Shown: one piece after another, positions 44,244-54,989 of the stretch | Layout of the letters: each line of letters opens with the position of its first letter | Numbering within the stretch: the stretch's first letter is position 1 | Assembly: GCA_024345305.1 (NCBI GenBank) | Contig: BRON01000008.1 | Span: forward strand, 1,116,001-1,180,000 | Direction: 5' to 3' | DNA length: 64,000 nucleotides | Source of the DNA: Mrakia gelida | Taxonomy: Eukaryota; Basidiomycota; Tremellomycetes; Cystofilobasidiales; Mrakiaceae | Translations under genes and position numbers: made by a program | Notes under the pieces: generated by a model | Seen by the model: the letters and a program-made list of their open reading frames with translations, nothing else | Told to the model about the DNA's origin: nothing | The model's database searches: none

Positions 44244-47155
44244 CTACTCCCGGGACACATCTCTGCGTAACGTCGAAGCGAAACGGGGGGGGAAAGGTCA
44301 GCGACCGTTTCGAGGGAAGAGAAGGGAAAGAGAGGAGAGGTGAACGAACCGTCCGAAGACCTTCACTTTTGCCCAATCAGCCATGACGAGAGTTCGGTTA
44401 CGCAGGGAGTAAAGGTTGGAGATGTAGGCGGATCGCCAGAACCAGTACTGATGACGGAGAGGGGCGGGAAGGGAGGGAGGGTCAGCGACGCGTTCGAACG
44501 AGAGCGAAGAGAGGGAGCGAAGAGGAGGAGGGAAACTCACGGTAGCCTGTCCTCCGACGGAGGTAAGGTTGTCAGATCCGAAGATGGGGAGATCGGCGAT
44601 AGCCTTGTCGGATCCGATGTAGCTAAAGATGAGAGAAGAAGGCGAAGGCGAAGGGAGGAGGCGGGAGGTGAGCTCGAGCAGAACGAACGAGCGTGCGAGC
44701 TCGACGAAACAATTCGAACGAAGGGAAGGAAGACTCACGCCATGGATCCCTGGTGGGAGTAGTGGAAAGGTCGGATCTTGGAAGCCTTGTTGAGCTTCTT
44801 GACGGCAGACTCGACAGCCTCAGGAGCGACTCCCTGGGTGAGCCTCAAAGCCTCGAGCTCGTCCTTAGCGATGTCCCTCTTGGAGAGCTGCTTCAAGGTC
44901 TTGGCGAGGTAGGTTCCCTGCTGAGCAGCGACCTGAGCGGTAGGAGCGTACTTGGTAGCGGCGTTGTCTCCGATGGCAAAGATTCCGGGTCCACCCAGAA
45001 GCTCGAAGTTGTCGTCGACGGAAAGTCCTCGTCGAGCGGTCTGGACGTCGGCGAGCTTGGACATGAGGTTCCTGGTGATGTTTCGGGTGGTGTTTCCGGT
45101 AGCCCAGACGAGAAGTCCGTAGGGGATCTCCTTGATCTCCTTGTTGGCGTCCTGGACGACGATGTGCTTCTCGTTGACCTCCTTGACCATGGTCTTGGTC
45201 ATGAGGTTGATCTTGTTGTCGGAGAAGGTGGACTCGGTGTACTCGATGAGCTTCTTGGAGAACATGGGGAGAACGTTGGGGAGGGCCTCGACGAGGGTGA
45301 TTCGGAGTCGGTCGGCGACCTCTGGAGGAAGGAAGGGAAGGAAACGAGGTCAGCTCTCGAAAACGCGTCGAGCTCCTTAACTGCCAGTTTTCAAACTCGA
45401 GCTTTCGCTGTACGAACCAGGGTACCACTTCTTGAGATCCTCCTACAGAAGCGAAGGGAGAAACGAAAAAGTCAGCTCGTTCGTCTAGCTCAGCTCGGAG
45501 AAAGGGGAAGCAGAACGAGGGGAGGGCTGAGACTCACAATCAGGAAATCATGAAGCTCTCCAGCGTACTCAACACCAGTAGGACCTCCTCCAACGACGAC
45601 CATGTGCATCAACCGATCGATCTCAGACTCGGTCTGTCCAGGGAAAGCAGCAGACTCGATGCCTGATCGTTCCGAACCAGCAACGAGGGGAGGGGAAGGA
45701 CAGGGAAGGGAAAACAGGTCGGGTCAGCTCGCGTCTTTTCGATTGATCGTCTCCCCTCGTTTTGCGGGCCGAGCACCGATATCTCCCTTCCTCAATGATT
45801 TTTTTCACCGTCCACCACAAAAAGTCGAGAGAAGAGGAGGAGGTACTCACAATCCATGAGCTTGGTTCGCACCTTATCGGCATCAGCGAGCTCCTTGAGG
45901 AAACAAGCGTACTTGGGAACTCCAGCCATCCCAAACGTTTGGTTCTCGCATCCGACGGCGTAGACGAGGTAGTCGTAGGGAATGGTCTTCTCGGTGACGA
46001 CTCCGACGACATCGGAGGTGTCTGTGGTTAGAACGATAATGCAGAGACCGAGGGAGGTCAACAAAGGGAAGCGAGGGAAGGCATGACGAGCAAGGGAGGA
46101 AGGACGAAGGCGGCGAGCTCTTGGACGTACCGACGAACTTGACGGTCTTGTTAACCGGGTCGACCTCCTTCGCCTCAGCCTCGATAACGTTGACCTTTCT
46201 CTTCTTGTGTCGAGTGATGAATCGAGTAGGTTGGATGATGGATCGGCCCTCAAGGGTTCCGACGGTGACGGAGGGGAGCAGAGGAGTGTAGAGGAAGTAG
46301 TTGTGAGGGGAGATGACGGTCTGTGCGAGGAAGAATAGAGCATGCTAATGATCAGTATGTGTTCTCGACCTCCTGGAGGTATGGAGAAGAGCTGAGAGAG
46401 ACTGCAAAAAGAAGCTGAAGGGACGTACGACGTTGTACTCCTCGGTGTCCAAAGCCTTGAGGAAGGCGGTAGCTCCCCATCCTGAACCAAGAACGACGAC
46501 GTTCTTCTTGGTAGGATCCTGAGGAAGCTGCTCTCCGGGAGACCCAGCGAGGTAGGTGGCTAAGGTAAGAGAGCGATTTGGGTCGCGTCAGAGGATGAAC
46601 GAGGGCAAGGAGCGCCAGCGAGAGCACGAGGAGGGAGGACGAGGTCTGGTCGAGCTGAATCGAAAAAGCTCACCAAGGAAGAACCCTCCACCAGCAGTGA
46701 CGACAACTCCAAGAGTGACTCGTCCGAAAGTCTGCCTGAAGTTCCTGAACTTGTTGGAAGACTGGTAGAAAGCGAGGGAGGGTGAGAGGTCAGCTTTGAA
46801 GAACGAGGTCAAACGTCAAGACGCGAGAAAAAAGCGAGATTGGGAGGACGAACCGAAAGAGGTGTGGGAGCGGCGACGACGACCTTGGGGACCTCCTCTA
46901 CCACAGGAGGGGTAGCGTAGGACCTTCGAAGGGAGGAGGAGAGGAGGGCGGAGGTGGTGGAGGAAGAGAAAGCGAGGGGTCGAGCGACCGAACGGACAGC
47001 TGCGAAGGGAGGCAGAACAGGGAGGGACAAAGGTCGAAGGGGAAGGAAGGAGGAGAAGCAAGAAGGAGTAAGCTTCTGCCCGACGATCGTCCAGATGATA
47101 AATGAGTTCTCATCGATAAGATAGGAAGAGAGAGCTTACCTTGACGAAGAGCCAT
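44244..47155 (-). CDS. NDE1: external type II NADH:ubiquinone oxidoreductase
   Basis: NDE1-type enzymes oxidise cytosolic NADH at the outer face of the mitochondrial inner membrane and pass electrons to ubiquinone without pumping protons. Exon 1 codes only MALRQ; a presequence ([20 protein letters not shown]) and a hydrophobic anchor ([17 protein letters not shown]) follow. The FAD-binding motif is [20 protein letters not shown], then [20 protein letters not shown]. The NADH-binding motif is [20 protein letters not shown], then [29 protein letters not shown] and the C-terminal membrane-associating [20 protein letters not shown] ending KVFGRDVSRE (TAG 44244-44246). No EF-hand is present. It includes a 25-nt exon at 45418-45442. 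All joins keep the frame. Confidence 0.95.
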
Positions 47156-47667
47156 GGTAGTAGGGAAGAGAAAAGGAGAGAACGGAGGGAGGAGAGGGAT
47201 GCAGTTGGGAGTCAAAGGAGCTCTGCCCAAAACTCGAGAGACAAGAGAGAACCGGCGGTAAGTTTCCCTGTCTCCGATTGGCTCTTTTTAGATAATATTT
47301 CTCGTGTGAGCCTACGGAGGCTTCCTGGAGAGAGACGTCCAGTCAGGTGCTTGCCTTTCTCTCAGTAAAAGTTAAAAGAAGCGAGAGGGAACGAGGGACG
47401 GCGCGTGAGGAGAGAGGAGACGGGAAATCGCGCGAGCACCGACGTTTCCCCCCTTCGGCTCCTTCCCGAGAAAACAAACTTTGGAAAATTATCGCCAGAC
47501 CTGGTCTCCGGGTGTGTTGAGTTGACTCTCATCTCCTTCCTGTTGAAGAGGATGTAAGAAATGAGCGAAAGCAGCTTCTTCGGCGATCTCCAACGAACAA
47601 GGGCTGAAATCCAACCGACCTGAGCTTTATCTCTCCTCCTCTTCCCCTTCAACCCTCACCCTCAGCC
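47156..47667. promoter_or_regulatory. divergent promoter region, NDE1 (-) / aminotransferase (+), with CCAAT box
   Basis: About 510 bp separate the start codons. A CCAAT box (AGCCAATCGG on the minus strand, core 47277-47281) lies about 120 bp upstream of NDE1. CCAAT elements bound by the HAP complex commonly drive respiratory genes in fungi, so regulation of NDE1 through this site is plausible but inferred. An AT-rich stretch (TTTTTAGATAATATTTC) directly follows it. Confidence 0.45.
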
Positions 47668-49648
47668 ATGCCTCCTCTGTTCAAGATCTCCTCTGCCGTC
47701 AAAGCGACAGCCCCTCCTCCTATCCCTCTCGCCTTCGGGTGGTCTCAAGCTTACGATCCGTCCATATACGGAGGACGCTCATTGATCAACCTCTCGCAAG
47801 GAGGTTCGTCTTTCTCTTTTCTTTCTCTCTTCTCGACCTCAACTGACTTTTCATCTCCTCTCGATCCCTCAGTCCCCGGAAGTGCACCTCATCCCTCCTT
47901 TGTCGAGTCTCTACGAGAGACTGTCAAGGATCCTAAGTCGGCGAAGTATGGTGAAATTCTGGGCGAGAGGGCGCTCAGGCAAGCGCTCGTCGAGGAGTAC
48001 CGAGATGTCTACGCTCGAGGGATCCAGGGTTGGGGAAACGAGCCATCAGGCTCAGGTCTTACTGCTGATGATGTAGGCATCGTCTGTGGAGCGAACATGG
48101 TCAGTCCAAGAAGGTCTTCTTTCGTTCGAACGAGCTCGCCTTTCTCCGACCCTTCGTCGAGCTCACCTTCTCTTCCTTCCTTCCTTCTTCGCACCATCTT
48201 CTCCGTCCTCTACAGGCCTTCATGGGCGCCATCATGACTCTCACACAAGCTGGAGACGAAATCATCCTTCCTACACCCTTGTGAGCTCCCTTTCTTTTCC
48301 CGAACCGCGTTCGTTTGTCGGTCTTTCGACTTTTTTGGCGCTTGCTCGAAGGCTCAAGCTCACCACGTCTCTCTTCCTCCCTCCCTTCCCCCGCCTTCTG
48401 TACGAATGCAGCTACTTCAACAACGATATGTTGATGACCCTCCTCGCCCTCAAAACCGTTCCTCTCCAAACCCACGCTCCTTCCTTCCTCCCCTCCGTCG
48501 AGGAGACTCGCAAACTCCTCACTCCTCGAACGCGAGCCATCGTCCTTGTCACTCCCAACAATCCCACCGGAGCGACTTATCCTCCTGATTTGATCTCTGG
48601 TTGGTCCCTATTCTTCTTGGCATCACTTCACTCTCGTTTCGCGGCTGATCAAGACTCTCTCTCCCTCCACAGAGTTCCTCGACCTCGCTCTCGAACACAA
48701 GGTCGCCCTCATCGTCGACGAGACCTATCGCGACTTCCTCCCTCCCGTCACCCAGGAGGACGGAGAGGTTCGACGTGGGAAACCTCACAATCTGTTTGAT
48801 ACGCCCAAGTGGAGAGAGGGTGTGATTTCGTTGTTCTCGTTTTCAAAAGTCAGGACAACAGTTTCCTTCGTTTGCTCGCTCTCACGGTTCTTTGACGCGT
48901 CCTGACCTTCGTCCTCTTCGCCTTCTCAAATACGATATCTACAGAGCTACTCCATCCCTGGTCATCGTCTGGGAGTGATCGTTGCCGACCCAGTGTTCTT
49001 GGACTCGATGTCCACGGTGCTTGATTGCATGCAGGTGAGTTCTCGTCGACGCGTCACGATTTTGCTTTCGTTTCGTCGTTCGTCGACGCGTCTTTATCTC
49101 GTCTCGTATTTACGCTCTCTCTTGCTCGTCTGGCAGATCAACCCTCCTCGACCTTCCCAACTCGCCATCACTCCTCTGCTTCCTTCTCTTCGACCTGGAC
49201 TCATCGCGTACGTTTCTTCGCCTCCCCTCACGGTCGTGCCGTCGCGTCTCTGACCTCCTCCCTCTCGCTCTGATTTCCTCCCATCAGCACCTCCCAAAAC
49301 TTCACCAACCTCCTCTCCATCTTCACCTCCGTCATCTCCCAATGCCCAGGATGGACTCTCCTCTCCTGCGGAGCCTTCTACGCCTTCGTTTCGCACCCTT
49401 TCGGCTCATCCTCCAAAACTCCCTACCCCTCCCTCCTCGTCGCTCAGGTCCTTGCCGAGAAGTACGGAGTCGTCACTCTTCCAGGAGAGTTTTTCCTCCC
49501 CGCAAATGCTACGGGGGAGGCTGCTGGGGGAGGAGGGTGGTTGAGGGTCGCCGTCGCGAACGTTGGAGAGGAGGAGGTGAGGGGAGTTGGAGAGAGGTTG
49601 AGGGCTTTGACGGAGGAGGATCTGAAGGAGGCGGCGGCGAGGAAGTGA
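47668..49648 (+). CDS. PLP-dependent class I/II aminotransferase
   Basis: This fold-type I aminotransferase starts MPPLFKISSAVKATAPPP, followed by INLSQG-VPGSAPHPSF, YGEILGERALRQALVEEY, AFMGAIMTLTQAGDEIILPT, PHYF-like YFNNDMLMTLLALK, the NPTG motif (VLVTPNNPTGATYPPDL), the PLP-contacting Asp and Tyr (ALIVDETYRDFL), the Schiff-base lysine region SLFSFSKS-YSIPGHRLG (Lys in FSK) and the substrate-carboxylate arginine region GGWLRVAVAN. Length (about 420 residues) is normal. No presequence is obvious, so it is probably cytosolic. It resembles the aspartate/aromatic-type group used in amino-acid catabolism; the exact substrate cannot be read from sequence. It ends AAARK at TGA 49646-49648. Confidence 0.9.
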
Positions 49649-50042
49649 GTGAAGGTGAAGGGATGATATCAGCGGGTTTGAAGAGTTATAAACATCTTAA
49701 TGCTGAGGTGGGACGAACGAGCGACGAGGAGAACAGAGAGGCAGGCACTCTGGCGAAACGCGTCGACAGATTGGAAAGGTCGCAGATTTTCAGATTCCGA
49801 GTCTCGTCCACTGTGCTGGTCATCGAGAAGGGTAGACAAGACATGCTGGTACCTGAAAAGCTCAGAGAGTCTCCAGCCCGTGCTTGATTTCACGGCGGAG
49901 CGTCGAGGAACCGATGCGATTTCAGCATCGACCCCTTCCCGTTCCTTCAACAACCAACTCCCGCTCCCCTTCACCTTTTAGCAGCCTCCGGAACCAAGAG
50001 GAGGTGCTACTCGCAAATCTCCCCTTCGGTACCTACAGCGCC
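49649..50042. other. intergenic region upstream of Rap1-like copy C
   Basis: This lies between two plus-strand genes. It has the aminotransferase 3' UTR followed by a pyrimidine-rich leader of copy C. No further gene was seen. Confidence 0.55.
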
Positions 50043-52418
50043 ATGGCGTCCTCCTCCAACAACCCCTTCGGCCTTCCTTCAAACGCTCGAGCTCGGCCCT
50101 CCCTCCCTCCTCCTTCTCAGACCTCCTCCTCCTCCAACGCTGCTGTCCTCCCTTCAGCTTCCTGGGTCTGGCCGTTCTCGGATCTCAATCTTCTCTTCTA
50201 CTTCGATCCGTTTTCTGAGAAGGACGCGTCGTTCAAGACGGAGCTGGAGGTGAGTGAAGGCAAAGGAGGGAAGGGAAGGAGGTTGAGCTCGACTCCTCAA
50301 CAGTCTCCTCCCCATTCGTTCGTCCTCTTTGCCCCTCGCTGACTCTTTCTTCGGCTCGCTCACTTCTTCCTACTAACAGGCTCATGCAGCTTTGAAAGGT
50401 CGTCCCTTCCCATCGACCAACCTCATCGAACGAGCTACCCACGTCGTTCTCGACCCGGACTGCAACCAGAACCTCCCTCTTCGGTCGCTCCCTCTCCCTC
50501 AGCACGTCGTTACGCTCCAGTGGCTCGAGGATAGGACGCTCAGAAGGATTGGGTACGAACTCCAGAGGTCGGAGGCTGAGGAAGAGGGAGAAGAACCTGA
50601 AGAGGAGTTCGACGATCTGGAGGAGGACGAGGTCGTTGAGCCTGAGGTCGTCGCGAGGTGAGCTCCTCTTTCGCTCTTCTGTCTCGCCTTCTTCCGCGAC
50701 TAGGGTGTAACATCGATCCTGATCTGACTCGACTACGATATCTCGCCATCTCAGTCAATCTCGCCCAGCCTCTGACTACGTCGACGCGAGGTACGCCTCG
50801 CGCGGAGGATGGCTCAAATCCGAGGAGGAGCAGCTCGCCCGTTTCCTCGCTTCGGATCCTCAGCCGGACGAGAACTATCGCTCGATCTGGGATCAGTATA
50901 GAGACGAAGTGAGTTTGTTTTCTTGACTCTGCTGAGGTCTACGAGCGCGCGATCGTCGGCTCACCCCTTCCCTCTTCCCTCTGACTTCCTCCTTACAGCA
51001 TCCCTCCCGATCCGCCTCGGGGTACCTCAAACACTACGAGAGCCGTAGAGATGCCTACTTTGATTCCAAGATTGCCGAACTCAACGGGAAGCCTCTCATC
51101 TTCGCTGCTGGATCTTCTGGGCGAAGGGTCGACGACTCGGAAGACTCGGATGTCGATTCTGACGACTCTCAGCGTCTTCGGTGAGCTACAGACTCGCCAG
51201 ATCGCTCGATTTCCAGCAGGGCCCTGATTTCTCCTTCCTTTCGACTACCCTTCTTCTCCCTAGCGCTCGGACTGCTCCTTCCACGCTCGTCTCAAGGTCT
51301 TCGGGCGAAGGGAGAGGTTTGGGAACGAGAACCGCTTGGTCAAGGAAGGAGGACGCCGACCTAGTTTCACTGCTTTCACGTCGACAAGGGACCAAGTCGG
51401 AGGTCTGGCTAGCCCTCTCTGCGAAGGTGGGGCCATCTTCTCGCCCTCTGAGACCTGTCACGTCGACTTGTCGAGTTTTCGCTGACTCAGCACTTCTCTC
51501 CAACAGCACCCTCGAAGAACTCCTCACTCCGTTCAGCAACACTACCATCGGTTTTCTAGAAGGATAGATCGGCACGTGGAATCCCTCCTTAGAGGGGGAC
51601 GGAAGCAGAAGAAGAAGACGGTCATCAGGTCGAACTTCGACGACCACTCGGAGGACGAGGAGGACTCGAACGACAATGCGAGGCCGCTGTACGATCGAGG
51701 TCAAACGTCGGAACCTCAGGCGATATCGTCGAAGAGGCGGAGGGTCGAGTGTTCGCCTCCTCGAAACGCCGTCGCGTCCTCGTCGAAGGTCACCTTGGAT
51801 CATCACCCTCGTCGCCACCCCCACTCCCTTCCTTCCTCCTCTCAACCCTTCGCACTAACATCAAAATCATCTCGCTATCACTCTCGTCCTTCCCTCCCAA
51901 ACCCTCCTCGTCAACACACCCAACCTCAATCTCGACGACCCACCTCCCCCTTGACCTCTCCCTCTCTCTCGCCAGCCCCCGAACCAGCACCAGCACCTCC
52001 TCCTCCACCACCTTCCAACTCCAACCCTGCTCCCTCTATACGCCTTCCCTCCCCCGAAATCCAAAACCTCGAACCTCCCTCCTTCCTCGCCATCGGCGCT
52101 CGACCTTCCACCTCTTCTCCTCACTCGAACTGGTGCTACTTCTGCGGCTCAGACTCCCAACCCCAACACACCTTCGCTAGCCTCGCTCTCGCAGGTCCCA
52201 AGTCGCTCGAAGATCAGGAAGTGATCAAGGCTCCGGAACGACTCGCTTGTTGGACGTGTGCGAAGGTTTATACGACGAGGGTCGTCGACGGGAAGAAGCT
52301 GGCGAAGGGATTGAAGGAGATGGGGGAGTTGGAGAGGCTGGGTTGGGTGACGGTGGTACTCTTGGAGAAGGGGATTGCGGAGAGGAAGTTCAGGGTGTAC
52401 GGTGAAGCTGTGGTTTGA
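50043..52418 (+). CDS. Rap1-like BRCT + two-Myb protein, copy C (intact)
   Basis: Exons: 50043-50249, 50380-50657, 50755-50908, 50999-51180, 51264-51426, 51507-52418, all in phase. The N-terminus is Pro/Ser-rich and leads to WVWPFSDLNLLFYFDPFSEK, then a BRCT-like exon (ATHVVLDPD; HVVTLQWLEDR) and an acidic linker. Myb repeat 1 is ASRGGWLKSEEEQLARFLAS plus HPSRSASGYLKHYESRRDAY. Myb repeat 2 is RTAWSRKEDADLVSLLSRRQ plus HPRRTPHSVQQHYHRFSRRI. A basic nuclear-type segment (SSKRRRVE) and a Pro-rich linker follow. The C-terminal domain contains CYFCG and CWTC pairs about 40 residues apart and ends LLEKGIAERKFRVYGEAVV. BRCT followed by Rap1-type Myb is the architecture of the telomere protein Rap1, but the usual Rap1 C-terminus is not recognised and the paired-cysteine domain is instead present. 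DNA-binding is likely; the target is unknown. Confidence 0.85.
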
Positions 52419-53716
52419 GCGAGACGGGGGATGGAGAGGAGTACAGTTGCGACGCGCGCGTCGTCGAGGCGAGATCATATAGAACTGCCTAGCGCACACT
52501 GGAGAGAGAGAGAGAGAGGTTGCTCGCAGCAATTTAAAACCTTCTGTTTCTTGCTCTTGGCTTGACCGAGGGGAGGAGCGGGGGGTAAGGAGGGAGCGAC
52601 AGGGAGGGTTCGACGCGACGTCGCGATTAAGCTCGAAGCCGACTCGCTCGCTGGCGTTCTTCTCGCCCTTCGTGAACAATATGGAACTACTGGCGTTGAA
52701 GTGGCCTATTGACCTCAACTTCGACGATGACGACGGTTTTCTTGTCAAGAGTGAGAACAGAGACGGGGGTGATGAGACGACTCGACTCGACGCGTCGGGC
52801 CCTTTCTTTCGTCCTTCGTCTTCGTTCCCTCAGGAATCACGAACAGCGGCTGCCTCCCTTGCCGAAGGTACTCGGCCTCGATTTATTTAGAGCAGTCTGA
52901 CCTGATGGCGGAAAGAAAGAAAGAAAGAGCTGGAAGGGGAAGAAACCTCAAAGCTCGAACTTACCCGATACACTCGATTTCGAGCTGAGAACGAGATGCT
53001 AGGCCGAAGGCTGTTTGAACTTCAAGTTCTAGCAAAGATGAACTGTTTAGCTGCTTGTTCTTCACCTGAAGGCGAGAATAGATACCCGCTGGGAGAAGGA
53101 AAGGATCGAACGCGTCGGCACCCGCCACGCGTCCGCCGCGAACAACTCGAGCTGAGAAAGAAAAGCTACTCTGGAAGGGAACCCTAGCCATTCAGAACAT
53201 CTATTGTACATATATGCCTCTTCAGAGAAAGCTAGACGATCTTGGTTCGACTCCGTCTTCCCAGCTTGAGGAATCCGAACGCGTTCCCCTCCCCTCTACC
53301 CGGTACAGCTGCGAGCGTTCTGCTCGTACCCCGTAAAGACGTATATCCGGTACGACATCGTTCCCTCCAGGAGTCCTCGATGTACCGGGTACACTGAGGA
53401 CTCAGGTACCCTGTAAACCAAGTCGAAAGCCTCACAGATTTGCAGACGCGACTTTTCTGCTTTCTGCTTGATTTCTCGAAGTGTAGATACCTCAGTGCGG
53501 CGAAAACCTGCTCAGCATTTCAGCCTTCGTCTGTAAACAGCTGGTACCCGGTACGAGAGCTCGGACTCTCTTGCTTCTCGAATTGGGGAGGGAAAGAGAA
53601 GAAATGGGAGGGGGATGATCTCGCCTCAAACCACATCTCCCTCTCTCTGCCTCTCCCCCCTTCCATCCACTCCTTTCCAATCTCTACCTCGTCCTTTCGT
53701 CACTTCCTCCTACACA
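52419..53716. other. gene-poor stretch downstream of copy C
   Basis: About 1.3 kb without a recognisable conserved gene. It contains a GA microsatellite (52501-52518), one small ATG-initiated frame at 52681 (MELLALKWPIDLNFDDDDGF), which could be spliced at GTGAGA 52751 but has no recognisable continuation, and the TACCSGGTAC motif cluster listed separately. An 11-nt sequence at 53230-53240 matches the tRNA B-box consensus, but no cloverleaf forms around it. Confidence 0.5.
53297..53556. repeat. cluster of TACCSGGTAC-type palindromes
   Basis: At least six related copies occur in 260 bp: CTACCCGGTACA (53297), CGTACCCCGTAA (about 53325), ATATCCGGTACG (about 53343), TGTACCGGGTACAC (about 53380), GGTACCCTGTAAA (53405) and GGTACCCGGTACGA (about 53542). 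The first and fourth form an inverted pair of 11 bp. The core is itself palindromic. I noticed no comparable cluster elsewhere in the window. It may be an array of binding sites or a remnant of a repeat element. Confidence 0.6.
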
Positions 53717-54465
53717 ATGGTCGGCCAATCTGCATCTGTCAGTCCCTCTTTTCGAGCAGGCTACCAGCTCCTCCTCCAAATCGACTCGAGCTCGCATCGA
53801 CTCGAGTTCTCCTTTGCTTTACAACCCCCTCTCCCCCCCGCGTATACTTGAACAGTGACATCCCAGCGGTAATCTTCTATCCAGTCTTTGGCTGACCTTG
53901 TGGTTATTCTGTTACCCTTTCTTTCTCTACAGTTTGTTGGCTCGCCCTCGCCCTCCCCTGAGCCTCAGGAGAAGTTCGATGATCCTGTCCAGGCTTACCA
54001 TCAGGCGGTGAGCTCAGTTCCTTCGAAGTCTCTGGTTCGGGTTTGACAGAGTCTAGAAATGTATGCTGATCACGTCATCGATGCGCAGACTACCTCGGCT
54101 GAGCGTCGACGAGCGTTCGAACAAATCGTTGACGAGCGAGACTACTCCTGGAAGGCTGAAGCTTCATTGCAGGCCATGGTACGTTCCATGCGGTCTTTTG
54201 CGCCTCTGTGTGATATACCTCGGAATAAGAGACAAGGAAGGGGATTTCGAACTGGGAGACCAAGTGGTTCCCAACACGAGGATGGAAGAAAGGGTTATCG
54301 CGCGTCGTCGCTAGCTTGTTGACTCGACGCGACGGACGCGAGAGCACAGCTGACGTCCCATTTTGACGCGTCTCAAAGAACTTCAAGCTCTGAGCAGAGA
54401 TCAAGGAGCTTAAGGCAAAACTCGCTTAGGCTCGAACCTCAAGAAGGACGGACGGAGCCGGCGAG
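53717..54465 (+). pseudogene. possible decayed small gene, unrecognised
   Basis: An ATG at 53717 (MVGQSAS) can be spliced to FVGSPSPSPEPQEKFDDPVQ, then TTSAERRRAFEQIVDERDYS and WKAEASLQAM, using normal donors and acceptors. The next exon (after TCAAAG) reads NFKL, TGA (54391-54393), AEIKELKAKLA, TAG (54427-54429), ARTSRRTDGAGE, then a GTGAGT donor. The helical character and retained donor beyond the stops suggest the frame once continued. Alternatively the protein simply ends at NFKL. No family was recognised. Confidence 0.28.
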
Positions 54466-54989
54466 GTGAGTTTCTCGATTCGACGCGTCGCTTTTCCTTT
54501 CTCCCTTCCTATGCTGACCCCTCCCTCCATCTCTCCTCTTCCCTCAGCCCTTCCGGCTCCCTGCGATTGTTTGAAGATAGTAGAATATGTTAATGCCCTT
54601 TACGCAAAACGAACTAGCTTGCTTGTTTTGCGTCGTTGTTTCGCTCGCGCTCGTTCGTCTGAGTCGTTCTGATTCTCTCCCTCGAACGAGAGCTGAGAGG
54701 TCTGCCTTGCGCTTTCAACTCTTCCCTCTTCACTCTGGTTCGTTTCGTTTCTTCCATTCCCTCTCTCACGCTCTCGACCTCTGCTTCCTCTTCTTCGTTT
54801 CGAGTTCGACGTGCTCGACTCCTCCCTCTCGTTCTGCTCGCTCCCTCCTCTCGCTCCCACCTCTTTCTCATCAAGACGACGGAAGAGTTGAGATTCCGAG
54901 AAACAATGTATACGAGAAATGAAACCTAGTAGAGATAAAAGCGAACGAGAGAGAAGAAGCAGCGAACTAAAGACGAACGAACACTACAC
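54466..54989. other. intergenic region, no gene seen
   Basis: This lies between the possible decayed gene and the 3' end of the eIF3c gene. The plus-strand frame is a Ser/Arg/Leu-rich low-complexity ORF and its minus partner is Arg/Glu-rich, with no family likeness. It probably contains the eIF3c 3' UTR. Confidence 0.5.

Noticed and set aside
44693..45553. Long plus-strand ORF (286 codons) across 44.7-45.6 kb
   Set aside because: It is the antisense shadow of NDE1, whose exons are unmistakable; the product is Leu/Val/Gly/Asp-biased as expected from reversed codons.
53230..53240. Perfect-looking tRNA B-box (GGTTCGACTCC)
   Set aside because: The flanking bases do not form a T stem beyond two or three pairs, and no acceptor stem, D arm or A box was found upstream.
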